From: Polaribacter sp. Hel_I_88
GTDB taxonomy: Bacteria > Bacteroidota > Bacteroidia > Flavobacteriales > Flavobacteriaceae
Direction of reading: 5' to 3'
DNA: 64,000 nucleotides
Assembly: GCF_000687935.1 (NCBI RefSeq)
Contig: NZ_JHZZ01000001.1
Coordinates: 2,502,001-2,566,000, forward strand
Shown: positions 35,330 to 49,070 of the stretch, piece after piece
How the letters are laid out: every line of letters starts with the position of its first letter
Position numbering within the stretch: the first letter of the stretch is position 1
Translations under genes and position numbers: made by a program
Notes under the pieces: model-generated
Database searches by the model: none
Seen by the model: the letters and a program-made list of their open reading frames with translations, nothing else
What the model was told of the DNA's origin: nothing

Positions 35330-36700
35330 ATGTCTTTAACAAAATTTGAATCGATGCTCAAAACCAACAAAATCTATTTTTTTGATTTAGATGAGTTTGA
35401 GGAAATTATTATTCATTATTTAGATGAAGGTAAACACGCGCTCGCCAAAAAAGCCTTAAAGCTAGGGTTAGAACAGCATCCAGAATCTATTGATTTAAAA
35501 TTTTTTCAGGTAGAGCTGTATCTTTTTGATAATGAAGTTGATAAAGCCTTTTTTATTTTAACTAAGATAGAAGAATCAGATCCTGAAAACTACGAAGTTT
35601 TTACACAAAGAGCAATTATATATTCTAAATCTGGTAATCATGAAGAAGCAATAATCAACCTAAAAAAAGCTTTAACCTTTACAAATTATAAGACACTCGT
35701 TTGGAGCTTAATGGGTATGGAATATTTGTATTTAAACGATTTTGAAAATGCGCTTAAAAACTTTGTAAATTGTATAGATGTAGATTTTGAAGATTATGCT
35801 GCACTTTATAATATTATATATTGCTTTGATATGGAAAAAGAGCATACAAAAGCCATTACTTATTTAAATAATTATCTGAATAAAAATCCATATTGTGAAG
35901 TTGCTTGGCATCAATTAGGAAGACAATTTTTTATTTTAGATGATTTTGAACAGGCTTTAATTGCTTTTGATTACGCTGTTTTAATTGATGAACATTTTAT
36001 TGGTGGTTATTTAGAAAAAGCAAAAACTTTAGAAGCTTTGGGTAAATATCAAGAAGCGATAGATAATTATTTAGTAACGCTTAATTTAGATGATCCTACA
36101 GCTTTTGCTTTTGTTAGAGTAGGGGAGTGTTATGAAAAGTTGCACAAATACGATGCTGCAATTTCTTATTATAAAAAAGCAGTTCATGAAGATCCTTTAT
36201 TAGATAGAGGTTGGTTTTTATTAGCCAATATATATTATGATGATAAAAATTACAACAAAGCAGCTTATTATACTGCAGAAGCTTTAAAGATTGATGAAGA
36301 TAATGCTGTTTTTTGGAGACGTTATGCAGAAATTAAAATGAAACTTAATTTTTATGAAGAAGCAGTTACTGGCTTCGAAAAATGTTTAATGCTTGGTGAT
36401 AATGCTATAGAAATTTATATTGCATTAGTAGACGTTTTATCTTTTTTAGGCGAATTTAATGACGCAATAACTGTTTTGATTGATGCCCAAAAAACCTATA
36501 AAAACTTTGCTGAAATTGAATATAGATTAGCAGGTTTATTTTTTACTTTAAACAAAAAAAAATATGGTTTTAATCATTTAATTATAGGATTAAATTTAGA
36601 CTACGAATACCACACAATATTAAAAGAAATTTTTCCGACAGTTTTAGATGATAAAAAAGTTCAAAAACTAATTATCGATTTTAAAAAGACTTTGGAGTAA
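35330..36700 (+). CDS. Tetratricopeptide repeat protein
   Basis: A 456-residue cytoplasmic protein without signal peptide, almost wholly helical TPR units of 34 residues (for example IEESDPENYEVFTQRAIIYSK, EAIINLKKALTFTNYKTLVW, EVAWHQLGRQFFILDDFEQAL, RGWFLLANIYYDDKNYNKAA). About a dozen repeats fill residues 25-440, so it is probably a protein-protein scaffold. Partner unknown. It is read in the same direction as the GAF histidine kinase downstream (139-base gap), possibly a functional link. Confidence 0.87.
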   Translation: MSLTKFESMLKTNKIYFFDLDEFEEIIIHYLDEGKHALAKKALKLGLEQHPESIDLKFFQVELYLFDNEVDKAFFILTKIEESDPENYEVFTQRAIIYSKSGNHEEAIINLKKALTFTNYKTLVWSLMGMEYLYLNDFENALKNFVNCIDVDFEDYAALYNIIYCFDMEKEHTKAITYLNNYLNKNPYCEVAWHQLGRQFFILDDFEQALIAFDYAVLIDEHFIGGYLEKAKTLEALGKYQEAIDNYLVTLNLDDPTAFAFVRVGECYEKLHKYDAAISYYKKAVHEDPLLDRGWFLLANIYYDDKNYNKAAYYTAEALKIDEDNAVFWRRYAEIKMKLNFYEEAVTGFEKCLMLGDNAIEIYIALVDVLSFLGEFNDAITVLIDAQKTYKNFAEIEYRLAGLFFTLNKKKYGFNHLIIGLNLDYEYHTILKEIFPTVLDDKKVQKLIIDFKKTLE

Positions 36701-36839
36701 TTTTCAAGATCTTTAATTACTTTAGCATATGGTTTTATTTTTATATTCCTTAAAAAATAAATTCACTAAAATATATCTGGACTTTTTTAAGGTTCAAAAT
36801 TTATAAAAAATAATTATTTTAAAGGAAAAGTTTAAAAAT

Positions 36840-38123
36840 ATGAGTAAAGTAAGCATTAAAAAAAGCGAAAAAGATAAAATAATCGATTATCAATTACGCT
36901 TTCAAGACTTATTAATTAGTATTTCTACGAACTATATTAATGCTGATTTATCTACAATTGATGAACTCATAGAAAAATCTTTAAAGCAAATTGGTGAATT
37001 TGTGGGTGCAGATAGAAGCTATATTTTTTCTTACGATTTTGATAAAAATACAACGAAAAACACTTACGAATGGTGTAATGAAGGTATTGAACCAGAAATA
37101 GAGAATCTTCAAGAAGTACCCCTAGATTATTTAGATTTTTGGTTATCATCTCATAAAAAAGGTGAAGCATTTTATGTAGAAGATGTTAGTGTTTTACCAA
37201 AAGAAGACGAATTAGGGTTGTATAATATTTTAGAGCCTCAAGGAATTAAAAGTTTAATAGCAATTCCCAAAATTAAAAATGGCGATCTTATAGGTTTTGT
37301 TGGGTTTGACTCAGTTAAAAAGATTCATAAATATACAGAAAACGAAAAAAATATTCTTTTCGTTTTTGCAAACATGCTTGTAAATATTATTCAAAGAAAA
37401 GAGCAAGAAGATTTAATTAAAAAACAAGAAGAAAAGAAAGAAGAATTATTAAAAAGTTTATCTCTTCAAAACGAGCAATTAAATGATTATGCTCAAATGG
37501 TTTCTCACGATTTAAAAGCACCATTAATAAATATTCATACACTAATTACTTGGTTTAAAGAAGATAATGAGGCAATTTTAGACAAGAGTTCTATAGAGCC
37601 GTTAAATGAAGTTTTGTTTAATGTAGAAAGGTTAGATTTTTTAGTAAAGGGTATTTTAGATTACTCTACAATAGATAATCAAAACTCCGAAAATCAAAAT
37701 ATAAACTTAAATTCACTTATTCAAGATGTGTTAAAATTAATTTTAATTCCTGTAAACACATCCATTAAGGTTCAAGATAATTTTCCGATTTTAAAAGGTA
37801 ATATTTGGAAGTTTAGCCAGCTTTTTCAGAATCTAATACAAAATGCAATTAAATATAATAATAAAAAAGAGAAGCATATTGAAATTGGTTTTACTGAAAA
37901 AGAAAATCATTATCAGTTCTTTGTAAAAGATAATGGTATTGGTATTAAATCAGCTTATTTTTCTAAGATTTTTAAGGCATTTACCAAATTAGAAAGTACA
38001 GGTTCTTCTTCAGGTATAGGATTATCTATCGTTAAAAAGATTGTAACTTTTTACAATGGTGAAATTTGGCTTGAAAGTAAAGAGGAGGAAGGAAGCACTT
38101 TTTATTTTACAATTTTGAAATAG
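36840..38123 (+). CDS. GAF-domain sensor histidine kinase, soluble
   Basis: The 427 residues have no signal peptide or membrane helix. A GAF domain spans about 35-185 (ADRSYIFSYDFDKNTTKNTYEW, SLIAIPKIKNGDLIGFVGFD), a coiled coil runs 186-215, and HisKA contains the phospho-acceptor His223 in QMVSHDLKAPL. The HATPase domain has N box NLIQNAIKYN, G1 DNGIGIK and G2 GSSSGIGLSIVKKIV. It is a cytoplasmic sensor that autophosphorylates; the ligand is unknown and no response regulator is next to it. The insertion sequence begins 35 bases after its stop. Confidence 0.93.
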   Translation: MSKVSIKKSEKDKIIDYQLRFQDLLISISTNYINADLSTIDELIEKSLKQIGEFVGADRSYIFSYDFDKNTTKNTYEWCNEGIEPEIENLQEVPLDYLDFWLSSHKKGEAFYVEDVSVLPKEDELGLYNILEPQGIKSLIAIPKIKNGDLIGFVGFDSVKKIHKYTENEKNILFVFANMLVNIIQRKEQEDLIKKQEEKKEELLKSLSLQNEQLNDYAQMVSHDLKAPLINIHTLITWFKEDNEAILDKSSIEPLNEVLFNVERLDFLVKGILDYSTIDNQNSENQNINLNSLIQDVLKLILIPVNTSIKVQDNFPILKGNIWKFSQLFQNLIQNAIKYNNKKEKHIEIGFTEKENHYQFFVKDNGIGIKSAYFSKIFKAFTKLESTGSSSGIGLSIVKKIVTFYNGEIWLESKEEEGSTFYFTILK

Positions 38124-38158
38124 AAATAGGTTAACAATTTAATTTTTGTGTCTTATTT

Positions 38159-38172
38159 AGGCACTTTCAGAA
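38159..38172 (+). repeat. Left terminal inverted repeat of the IS
   Basis: AGGCACTTTCAGAA, exact reverse complement of 39779-39792; the adjacent T outside extends the match to 15 but belongs to the target duplication. Confidence 0.9.
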
Positions 38173-38184
38173 TTAAATAAACAC

Positions 38185-38215
38185 TTGTTTATCAGTTAAA
38201 TAAGTTGTATTTTAG
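38185..38215 (+). promoter_or_regulatory. Transposase promoter
   Basis: TTG at 38185-38187, 20 bases, TATTTTAG at 38208-38215 (7 of 8 to TAnnTTTG). The expected transcript start near 38222 coincides with the base of the following hairpin. Confidence 0.45.
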
Positions 38216-38222
38216 ATAAACC

Positions 38223-38264
38223 AAACCCCGTAAATAGGCAAAAAGCCTAAAAAACGGGGTTTTT
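38223..38264 (+). terminator. Terminator-like hairpin in front of the transposase
   Basis: AAACCCCGT (38223-38231) pairs with ACGGGGTTT (38254-38262), enclosing a second stem TAGGC/GCCTA (38235-38239, 38245-38249), followed by a T-run. It lies between the left end and the transposase ATG at 38278 and would stop transcription entering from the histidine kinase gene. Confidence 0.75.
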
Positions 38265-38277
38265 CTTTTTTACAAAT

Positions 38278-39633
38278 ATGAAAATACGAAGAATTTCTGA
38301 CTTCCAGTACTCTTTTTCTTTTTTATCCTCTACAGAGGAATTAGAAAAATTCAAAGCACGTTTTTTAATGTCTGATTTAGGTAAAATTTACAGTGCAATT
38401 CCTTGGAAAAATTTAGTCAAATCATTTAAAATTACAGAAGCTATCAAAGGACCAGACTGTATTTTTAGCCCTCAAGGAAAATTAGGTTTAATGTTTTTAA
38501 AACATTATGCTTGTTGTTCTGATAAGCGTTTGATTGAGCAGTTGAATTCCAATTATAATTATCAGTTTTTTTGTGGTATTTATTTAGGATTTGATACCCT
38601 TGAAAACTATAAAATAGTGAGTCAAATACGTTGCGAATTAGCTGCTGATTTAAACATTAGTTCAACAGAAAAAATACTATTTAATTATTGGAGTAAATAT
38701 ATTGATGAACAAGAAAAAGCAACAACAGATGCCACTTGTTATGAGAGTGAAGTTCGCTATCCAACAGATCAAAAACTATTGAAAGAATCTGTTGACTGGT
38801 GCTATAAACAAATGAAGATAATTTGTAAATCTTTATGTGTAAAACTTCCTAGAACCAAATACTTGAAATGGTCAAAAAGATATGTTGGTTATAGTAAAAT
38901 GCGAAGAAAAACAACAAAGAAAAGAACCTCCATAACAAGAGCTTTTTTAAAACTATTACGCAAATTATTAGCGGAGATTAAAACTCTTGAAAAACAACAT
39001 TATTTTACAATGCCAAATCGTTTTTATAAAACACTAAATACAGTAAAAAAAATATTCTCACAACAGTATTTACTGTTTGAGAAAGGAGAAAAACCAAAGA
39101 ATAGAATCGTAAGCATAAGCAAAGATTACTTACGTCCAATAGTGAGAGGAAAAGAGATAAAAAAAGTAGAATTTGGGGCAAAAGTAAACAAACTTCAAAT
39201 TGATGGAATTAACTTTATACAGAAAATAAGTTTTGATAACTTTAATGAAGGGACACAATTTAAAAATACAGTTTATAAGGCACAAGGATTAACCAATAGG
39301 AAAATTAAAATACTTGGTGCAGATGCTATTTATGCAACGAATAAGAACAGAGTTTTTGCAACTTCAAACCATATACAAACAGACTTCAAACCTAAAGGAA
39401 GACCTTCAAAGCATCATAAAGAGCAAAAAAAGCTCAAAAAAATGATTACCAAAGAAAGAGCTTCTAGATTAGAGGGGGGTTTTGGTAAAGAAAAGGAACA
39501 TTATCATCTAAAAAAGATAAAAGCGAAAACCAAACCAACAGAAATACTTTGGATATTCTTTGGTATTCATACTGCAAATTGCCTTGAAATTGGCAGAAGA
39601 ATGCAAAATCAAATTTTACAAAAAGTAGCCTAA
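38278..39633 (+). CDS. DDE transposase, DUF772 plus IS4/IS5-type catalytic domain
   Basis: The 451-residue protein has an N-terminal DUF772-like region (GKLGLMFLKHYACCSDKRLIEQL, about 67-89) and a catalytic domain. The likely DDE residues are Asp151 (TTDATCYESEVRYP), Asp349 (LGADAIYATNKNR) and Glu399 (ASRLEGGFGKEKEHYH, with the usual Y-R/K spacing). This is the order of IS1182/IS5-group enzymes. Lys/Arg-rich overall, as expected for DNA binding. The frame is intact. Confidence 0.92.
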   Translation: MKIRRISDFQYSFSFLSSTEELEKFKARFLMSDLGKIYSAIPWKNLVKSFKITEAIKGPDCIFSPQGKLGLMFLKHYACCSDKRLIEQLNSNYNYQFFCGIYLGFDTLENYKIVSQIRCELAADLNISSTEKILFNYWSKYIDEQEKATTDATCYESEVRYPTDQKLLKESVDWCYKQMKIICKSLCVKLPRTKYLKWSKRYVGYSKMRRKTTKKRTSITRAFLKLLRKLLAEIKTLEKQHYFTMPNRFYKTLNTVKKIFSQQYLLFEKGEKPKNRIVSISKDYLRPIVRGKEIKKVEFGAKVNKLQIDGINFIQKISFDNFNEGTQFKNTVYKAQGLTNRKIKILGADAIYATNKNRVFATSNHIQTDFKPKGRPSKHHKEQKKLKKMITKERASRLEGGFGKEKEHYHLKKIKAKTKPTEILWIFFGIHTANCLEIGRRMQNQILQKVA

Positions 39634-39711
39634 ATTTTTAAAATAAAAATTAAAAACACAGGATAACTATGCAATAAGGTTACTGCGAAACATAAAAAAG
39701 GTATATAAATT

Positions 39712-39751
39712 AAAAAAGTGATAGAAAATTATAATTTTCTATCACTTTTTT
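39712..39751 (+). terminator. Terminator inside the IS right end
   Basis: A perfect 40-bp palindrome (GTGATAGAAAATTA core) with A-run and T-run ends lies 78 bases after the transposase stop and just inside the right terminal repeat. Being symmetrical it can act in both directions. Confidence 0.88.
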
Positions 39752-39790
39752 AAAATAATTTTCAAAAAATTAAACTACTTCTGAAAGTGC

Positions 39791-40225
39791 CTATTTAATT
39801 TTATCAAAAACAAAATCAATTCTAAAATCATCACTAGAAACTATGGCTTTTAGTTGTTTATTTTCTAAAAAATAGGTTATTTTTTTAGGGAATTCATTTT
39901 GCTGATTTTCACAAACAAAAGAAGAATCTGTTTGTTCCGTAAACTTAAAAAGTGTTGGTTTTTCATTTACACCTCTAACTTCTAAATATAAAGTATCTTT
40001 AATCGTAATTATAGCCAGTGTTTCTTGAAAAGACTTTTTTGCATCTGTTATAGTATAACCCATTCCTGCTAAATTGGAGTTCCACGTTTCATAAGTTTGG
40101 TTGCCAGGTTTATCATCAAGACGCTTCCATTCACCAATTAAAAAGGTAGGTTTTTGTGTAATGTTACTGTTTTCGTTACAAGATAACATCAAAATAAAAC
40201 AACCAAATAGAAGCAATTTTTTCAT
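39791..40225 (-). CDS. DUF6265-like lipoprotein with IS-derived stop codon
   Basis: The 144-residue protein has a lipoprotein signal ending LSC (lipid Cys16) and a lipocalin-like small beta-barrel with FLIGEWKRLDDKPGNQTYETWN near 29-50 and the C-terminal strand FRIDFVFDKIK. This fits DUF6265. Its stop TAG (39793-39791) is made of one base of the ATTT duplication and two bases of the IS right end. Removing the IS and one duplication copy gives AAA TAA at the same place, so the protein is unchanged by the insertion. Confidence 0.85.
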   Translation of the reverse strand: MKKLLLFGCFILMLSCNENSNITQKPTFLIGEWKRLDDKPGNQTYETWNSNLAGMGYTITDAKKSFQETLAIITIKDTLYLEVRGVNEKPTLFKFTEQTDSSFVCENQQNEFPKKITYFLENKQLKAIVSSDDFRIDFVFDKIK

Positions 40226-40319
40226 TTTAAAAATAATTTATACCAAATATAGTTAAATGAAAATAAAAAATAATTACGAATAAAATTTGTAAATTCGCAC
40301 CACAAGAAAAGAGTAGAAG

Positions 40320-41396
40320 ATGTTAGATAAATTAAGAATTGTTAAGCAACGTTATGATGAGGTTTCGGATTTAATTATTCAGCCAGAAATTATCATGGAT
40401 CAAAAGCGTTATGCGCAATTGATGAAAGAATATAAAGATTTAGGTGATGTTAATAAAAAAGGAGAAGAATACCGAGAATTAACAAACAATATAGAAGAAG
40501 CAAAAGAAATAATTGCAGATGGCTCTGATGCAGAAATGACAGAAATGGCCAAAATGCAATTAGAAGAAGCCAACACTAGAATTCCTGAATTAGAAGACGA
40601 AATTAAGGTTTTATTAATACCAAAAGATCCAGAAGATTCTAAAAATGCAGTTGTAGAATTAAGAGCAGGAACAGGTGGAGATGAAGCAAGTATTTTTGCT
40701 GGAGATTTGTTTAGAATGTATTCTAAATATTGCGAAAGTAAAGGCTGGAAAGTTTCTACAGTAGACTATTCTGAAGGGACAAATGGTGGTTTTAAAGAAA
40801 TACAATTCGAAGTTACAGGAAACGATGTGTATGGAATTTTAAAGTTTGAAGCTGGTGTGCATCGTGTACAAAGAGTTCCACAAACTGAAACACAAGGTAG
40901 AGTGCATACATCAGCAGCTACGTGTATGGTTTTTCCTGAAGCAGAAGAATTTGATGTTGAGATTAATCCAAAAGATGTAAGAATCGATTTTTTCTGTTCC
41001 TCAGGTCCAGGAGGTCAATCAGTAAACACAACGTACTCTGCTGTTCGTTTAACACATATTCCAACAGGTTTGGTTGCACAATGTCAAGATCAAAAAAGTC
41101 AGCATAAAAACAAAGAAAAAGCTTTTAAAGTATTACGTTCTCGTTTATATGATATGGAGTTAGCGAAGAAAAATGCAGAAGATGCATTAAAACGTGGTTC
41201 CATGGTTTCTTCTGGAGATAGAAGTGCAAAAATTAGAACCTACAATTATGCTCAAGGTAGAGTTACAGATCATAGAATTGGGTTGTCTTTATACGATTTG
41301 CCAAATATTATGAATGGCGATATTCAAAAAATAATTGATGAATTGATGCTAGCCGAAAACACTGAAAAACTAAAAAGTTTAGGAGACGGAATTTAA
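40320..41396 (+). CDS. prfA: Peptide chain release factor 1
   Basis: The 358 residues are full length. The P-x-T codon-recognition tripeptide is PQT at 187-189 ([14 protein letters not shown]), identifying RF1 (UAA/UAG) and not RF2, and the GGQ peptidyl-hydrolysis motif is at 231-233 ([17 protein letters not shown]). Cytoplasmic, essential. Monocistronic with a bidirectional terminator downstream. Confidence 0.98.
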   Translation: MLDKLRIVKQRYDEVSDLIIQPEIIMDQKRYAQLMKEYKDLGDVNKKGEEYRELTNNIEEAKEIIADGSDAEMTEMAKMQLEEANTRIPELEDEIKVLLIPKDPEDSKNAVVELRAGTGGDEASIFAGDLFRMYSKYCESKGWKVSTVDYSEGTNGGFKEIQFEVTGNDVYGILKFEAGVHRVQRVPQTETQGRVHTSAATCMVFPEAEEFDVEINPKDVRIDFFCSSGPGGQSVNTTYSAVRLTHIPTGLVAQCQDQKSQHKNKEKAFKVLRSRLYDMELAKKNAEDALKRGSMVSSGDRSAKIRTYNYAQGRVTDHRIGLSLYDLPNIMNGDIQKIIDELMLAENTEKLKSLGDGI

Positions 41397-41430
41397 ACGT
41401 ATATAATTCCTTATTATTTTAAAGTAAATA

Positions 41431-41457
41431 GAGCCTCAAAATTATATTTTGAGGCTC
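41431..41457. terminator. Bidirectional terminator after prfA
   Basis: GAGCCTCAAAAT (41431-41442) and ATTTTGAGGCTC (41446-41457) form a perfect 12-bp stem with a 3-base loop, followed by T-rich sequence. It separates prfA from the convergent symporter gene. Confidence 0.88.
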
Positions 41458-41476
41458 TTATTTTTATGTATCTTAA

Positions 41477-43123
41477 TTATGCAAAATATATGTAGACACC
41501 TATTACAATTACACAAATAATAATACTTACCTGATTTACGTATTTCCAAGGAGAAATATCTACCTGTTTTGTATACTCTTGATTAAAAGCTGTTTTCATT
41601 GGTTTTAATTTCCCAATGATCAACATAATTAGTATGTTTAAAACAAATAGTATTGCCATAACATCTAAAAAATGCGGATATGCTTGAGATTCAATTAAAG
41701 CTAATTCTGATGCTTCTGTGATTCCTGATAATTTAGCATTTTCTAATGCTGAATTGATAAAATAGGGTTGTAGAAAAAATTGACTGATGATATATAATAA
41801 ACAACCAGACACTAAACCGATTTTAGCAGCAATAGCAGGCACTTTTTTAGTGGTAAAACCAACAACAATAATGGTTAAAATTGGAATACTGTAAATACCG
41901 TTAATTTCTTGTAAATAATCGAATAAACTCCCAGCATTGGCAATTAAAGGAGCAATACACATGGCAGCTATTGCTAAGATGACTCCAAAAGCTTTACCGT
42001 ATTTTACAACTGTTTTTTCATCTGCTTCTTTGTTGATATGTTGCTTGTAAACGTCAATTCCAAATAAAGTTACAGAGCTGTTTAAAACACTATTAAAAGA
42101 ACTTAAAATAGCTCCAAATAATACTGCTGCAAAAAAACCAACCCATTCTGCAGGAAGTACTTTTTTAACTAACATTGGGTATGCACTGTCTGCAGTTTCT
42201 AAATTTCCTTCAAAAATATGGTAGGCAATTAATCCTGGTAAAACAACGATTAAAGGCCCTAAAATTTTAATGAATGAAGCTAATAATAATCCTTTTTGAC
42301 CTTCTTTTAAATCTTTTGCACCCAATGCTCTTTGTATAATTTGTTGGTTTGTTCCCCAATAAAATAGCTGTACCAACATCATTCCTGTAAAAATGGTATA
42401 AAAAGGAACAGGATCTGTAGCGCCACCAATCGAATTAAATTTATCAGGATTTTCTGTCACTAAAATATTTAATCCATCTGATAAACTTCCATCACCAATC
42501 AATAATAATCCAAAAACAGGAATTAATAAACCTCCAATTAATAAGCCAATAGCGTTAATAGAATCTGAAACGGCTACAGCTTTTAATCCCCCAAAAACTG
42601 CATAGATAGAGCCAATAATTCCAATTCCCCAAACACAAATCCATATGGATTGTGTATGAGTTACGCCTAACAAAGTTGGCACATCAAACATTCCGCTTAT
42701 TGCTAAAGATCCAGAATATAAAATTACTGGTAATAGCACAACTACATAACCTGTTAAGAATAATATGGAAGTAAGTGTCTTTGTACTTACATCAAAACGT
42801 TTTTCTAAAAAACCAGGAACGGTTGTCAATCCACTTTTTAAATATCTAGGTAACAAAAAAACAGCGGTAACAATCATGGCAATAGCTGCTAAGGTTTCCC
42901 AAACCATTACAGATAAACCACTTGTATAGGCAGATCCGTTTAAACCTACAATTTGTTCTGTAGATAAATTAGTCAATAATAATGAACCCGCAATTACGCC
43001 AGCAGTTAAACTTCTGCCACCTAAAAAATAGCCATCAGAAGAATCTTCTGAATTTTTTCTTGTTGCCAAATATGATATTACTGCTACCAATATTGTAAAG
43101 CCTAAAAATGTAAGTATTTGCAT
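41477..43123 (-). CDS. Sodium:solute symporter (SSS family)
   Basis: The 548 residues are very hydrophobic with about 13-14 membrane helices, and match the SGLT-like branch of SSS transporters (YFLGGRSLTAGVIAGSLLLTNLSTEQIVGLNG at 32-63; VFGGLKAVAVSDSINAIGLL; FYWGTNQQIIQRALGAKDLKEGQ). It imports a sugar or related solute with Na+ across the inner membrane. It lies at the end of the degradation locus in the same direction, 284 bases from the last sulfatase, and probably imports the released monosaccharide. The substrate cannot be read from sequence. Confidence 0.9.
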   Translation of the reverse strand: MQILTFLGFTILVAVISYLATRKNSEDSSDGYFLGGRSLTAGVIAGSLLLTNLSTEQIVGLNGSAYTSGLSVMVWETLAAIAMIVTAVFLLPRYLKSGLTTVPGFLEKRFDVSTKTLTSILFLTGYVVVLLPVILYSGSLAISGMFDVPTLLGVTHTQSIWICVWGIGIIGSIYAVFGGLKAVAVSDSINAIGLLIGGLLIPVFGLLLIGDGSLSDGLNILVTENPDKFNSIGGATDPVPFYTIFTGMMLVQLFYWGTNQQIIQRALGAKDLKEGQKGLLLASFIKILGPLIVVLPGLIAYHIFEGNLETADSAYPMLVKKVLPAEWVGFFAAVLFGAILSSFNSVLNSSVTLFGIDVYKQHINKEADEKTVVKYGKAFGVILAIAAMCIAPLIANAGSLFDYLQEINGIYSIPILTIIVVGFTTKKVPAIAAKIGLVSGCLLYIISQFFLQPYFINSALENAKLSGITEASELALIESQAYPHFLDVMAILFVLNILIMLIIGKLKPMKTAFNQEYTKQVDISPWKYVNQVSIIICVIVIGVYIYFA

Positions 43124-43407
43124 CTGTTTCTATTTATAAATTATTATTTGACTAGTTAAAATTGTTTTTAAAACCACTATTTTTTAAAAAAATAGGATTT
43201 AAAAAGTTATGTGTTCTAAATTAATTTTCCTGTTTTTTGGTGAAATTCATCATCAATTTTGGTATTAATAATTTTCATGTACTTTATAAAATAATTAATA
43301 TTTACAAAATCTTTAATGCTATTTTTATAAACGCATCAATTTATTAATTTTTAAATGATCAGCTAATAAAGATTGGTTTTATTTTCTGAATACTAATATT
43401 ATTATCT
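43124..43407. other. Intergenic region between symporter and sulfatase
   Basis: 284 bases, very AT-rich, no ORF. A near-palindrome CTATTTTTT/AAAAAAATAG lies near 43177-43194. No promoter of the consensus type was found, although the gap suggests the symporter has its own. Confidence 0.45.
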
Positions 43408-48136
<4,729 letters not shown>

Positions 48137-49063
48137 TTAATTGATATAATTATTTAAGAAAAGCCAATTTTTACATTGATTCCTCCAATATTGGCTAGTG
48201 GTATTTTCTCTGCCTAAAAAAAAGGCATGTTTTCCATGCTGATATGCATGAAGCTCTGCAGGTATGTTATTTTCTTGTAAAGCCAGGTAATAAGCAATAC
48301 TATTTTTTACAGAAACAGATTGATCATCTGATGCGTGTGCAATAAAAGTTGGCGATGTATGAGCATTGACATGCAATTGATTAGAAAACTTTTCTATCTC
48401 TTCTTTAGATGGTTTGTTTCCTAATAATCGATTTCTTGAGCCTTTGTGTGTTATGTCATGCTGCATCGAAATCACAGGATATACCAAAACTGTAAAATTT
48501 GGTTTTGCACTGGTGGTATCTTTAGTTTTATAAGTAACATCTTTATAGTGTGTTGCTAATGTTGATGCTAAATGCCCACCAGCAGAAAAGCCTATGATAC
48601 CAATTTTATTTGGATTTAGTTGCCATTTTTTAGCATTACGTCTTACATATCGTATGGATTCTTGAGTGTCTTGAAGTGGACCAATCGATTTGTCTTCCAT
48701 AATTACATCACTTGGTAATCTGTATTTTAAAACAAATGCAGTTATGCCTAATTTGTTAAGCCATTTGGCAACATCATAACCTGATCTTTTGATGGCTAAC
48801 AGCGCATAACCTCCACCTGGACAAATAATCATTGCTGTTCCGTTTGGATTTTCTGGTACAAATATTTTGAGTGTAGGAATTTTTACATTTCTTACTTGAT
48901 CTAAATTTATATCATACGATTCCATATACGTTTCAGCTGCTATTGCCCCAGGAATTTCAGTACTCCATAAAGCTAACTCTTGATTTTGAGCAGCAATAGA
49001 ACCTGTTATACTGATGATGATAACAAAAGTGGTTACCCAGATTTTATGAAGTATTTTTTTCAT
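48137..49063 (-). CDS. Exported alpha/beta hydrolase (carbohydrate esterase-like)
   Basis: The 308 residues have a signal peptide (1-25). PGGGYALLAIKRSGYDVAKWL is the oxyanion-hole block, GFSAGGHLASTLATHY holds the nucleophile Ser, ASDDQSVSVKNS the acid and HGKHAFFLG the His. This matches esterase/lipase proteins that sit in polysaccharide loci and remove acetyl or other acyl groups from glycans. It lies between GH2 and a sulfatase with gaps of 15 and 7 bases. The acyl group and sugar are not determinable. Confidence 0.87.
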   Translation of the reverse strand: MKKILHKIWVTTFVIIISITGSIAAQNQELALWSTEIPGAIAAETYMESYDINLDQVRNVKIPTLKIFVPENPNGTAMIICPGGGYALLAIKRSGYDVAKWLNKLGITAFVLKYRLPSDVIMEDKSIGPLQDTQESIRYVRRNAKKWQLNPNKIGIIGFSAGGHLASTLATHYKDVTYKTKDTTSAKPNFTVLVYPVISMQHDITHKGSRNRLLGNKPSKEEIEKFSNQLHVNAHTSPTFIAHASDDQSVSVKNSIAYYLALQENNIPAELHAYQHGKHAFFLGRENTTSQYWRNQCKNWLFLNNYIN

Positions 49064-49070
49064 TATTATC

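Larger units (their letters stand above)
38159..39792. mobile_element. Complete insertion sequence, DDE transposase (IS1182/IS5-like)
   Basis: The 1634-bp element is bounded by perfect 14-bp inverted repeats, AGGCACTTTCAGAA at 38159-38172 and its complement at 39779-39792, and flanked by a 4-base direct repeat ATTT (38155-38158 and 39793-39796), the target duplication. It holds one transposase gene, a 5' hairpin and a 3' terminator. Intact ends, duplication and ORF indicate a recent, possibly active insertion. It is in only one copy in the window. Confidence 0.92.

Noticed and set aside
38159..39792. Composite transposon carrying neighbouring genes
   Set aside because: Only one IS copy is present and both of its ends are directly bounded by the same 4-base duplication, so it is a simple insertion.
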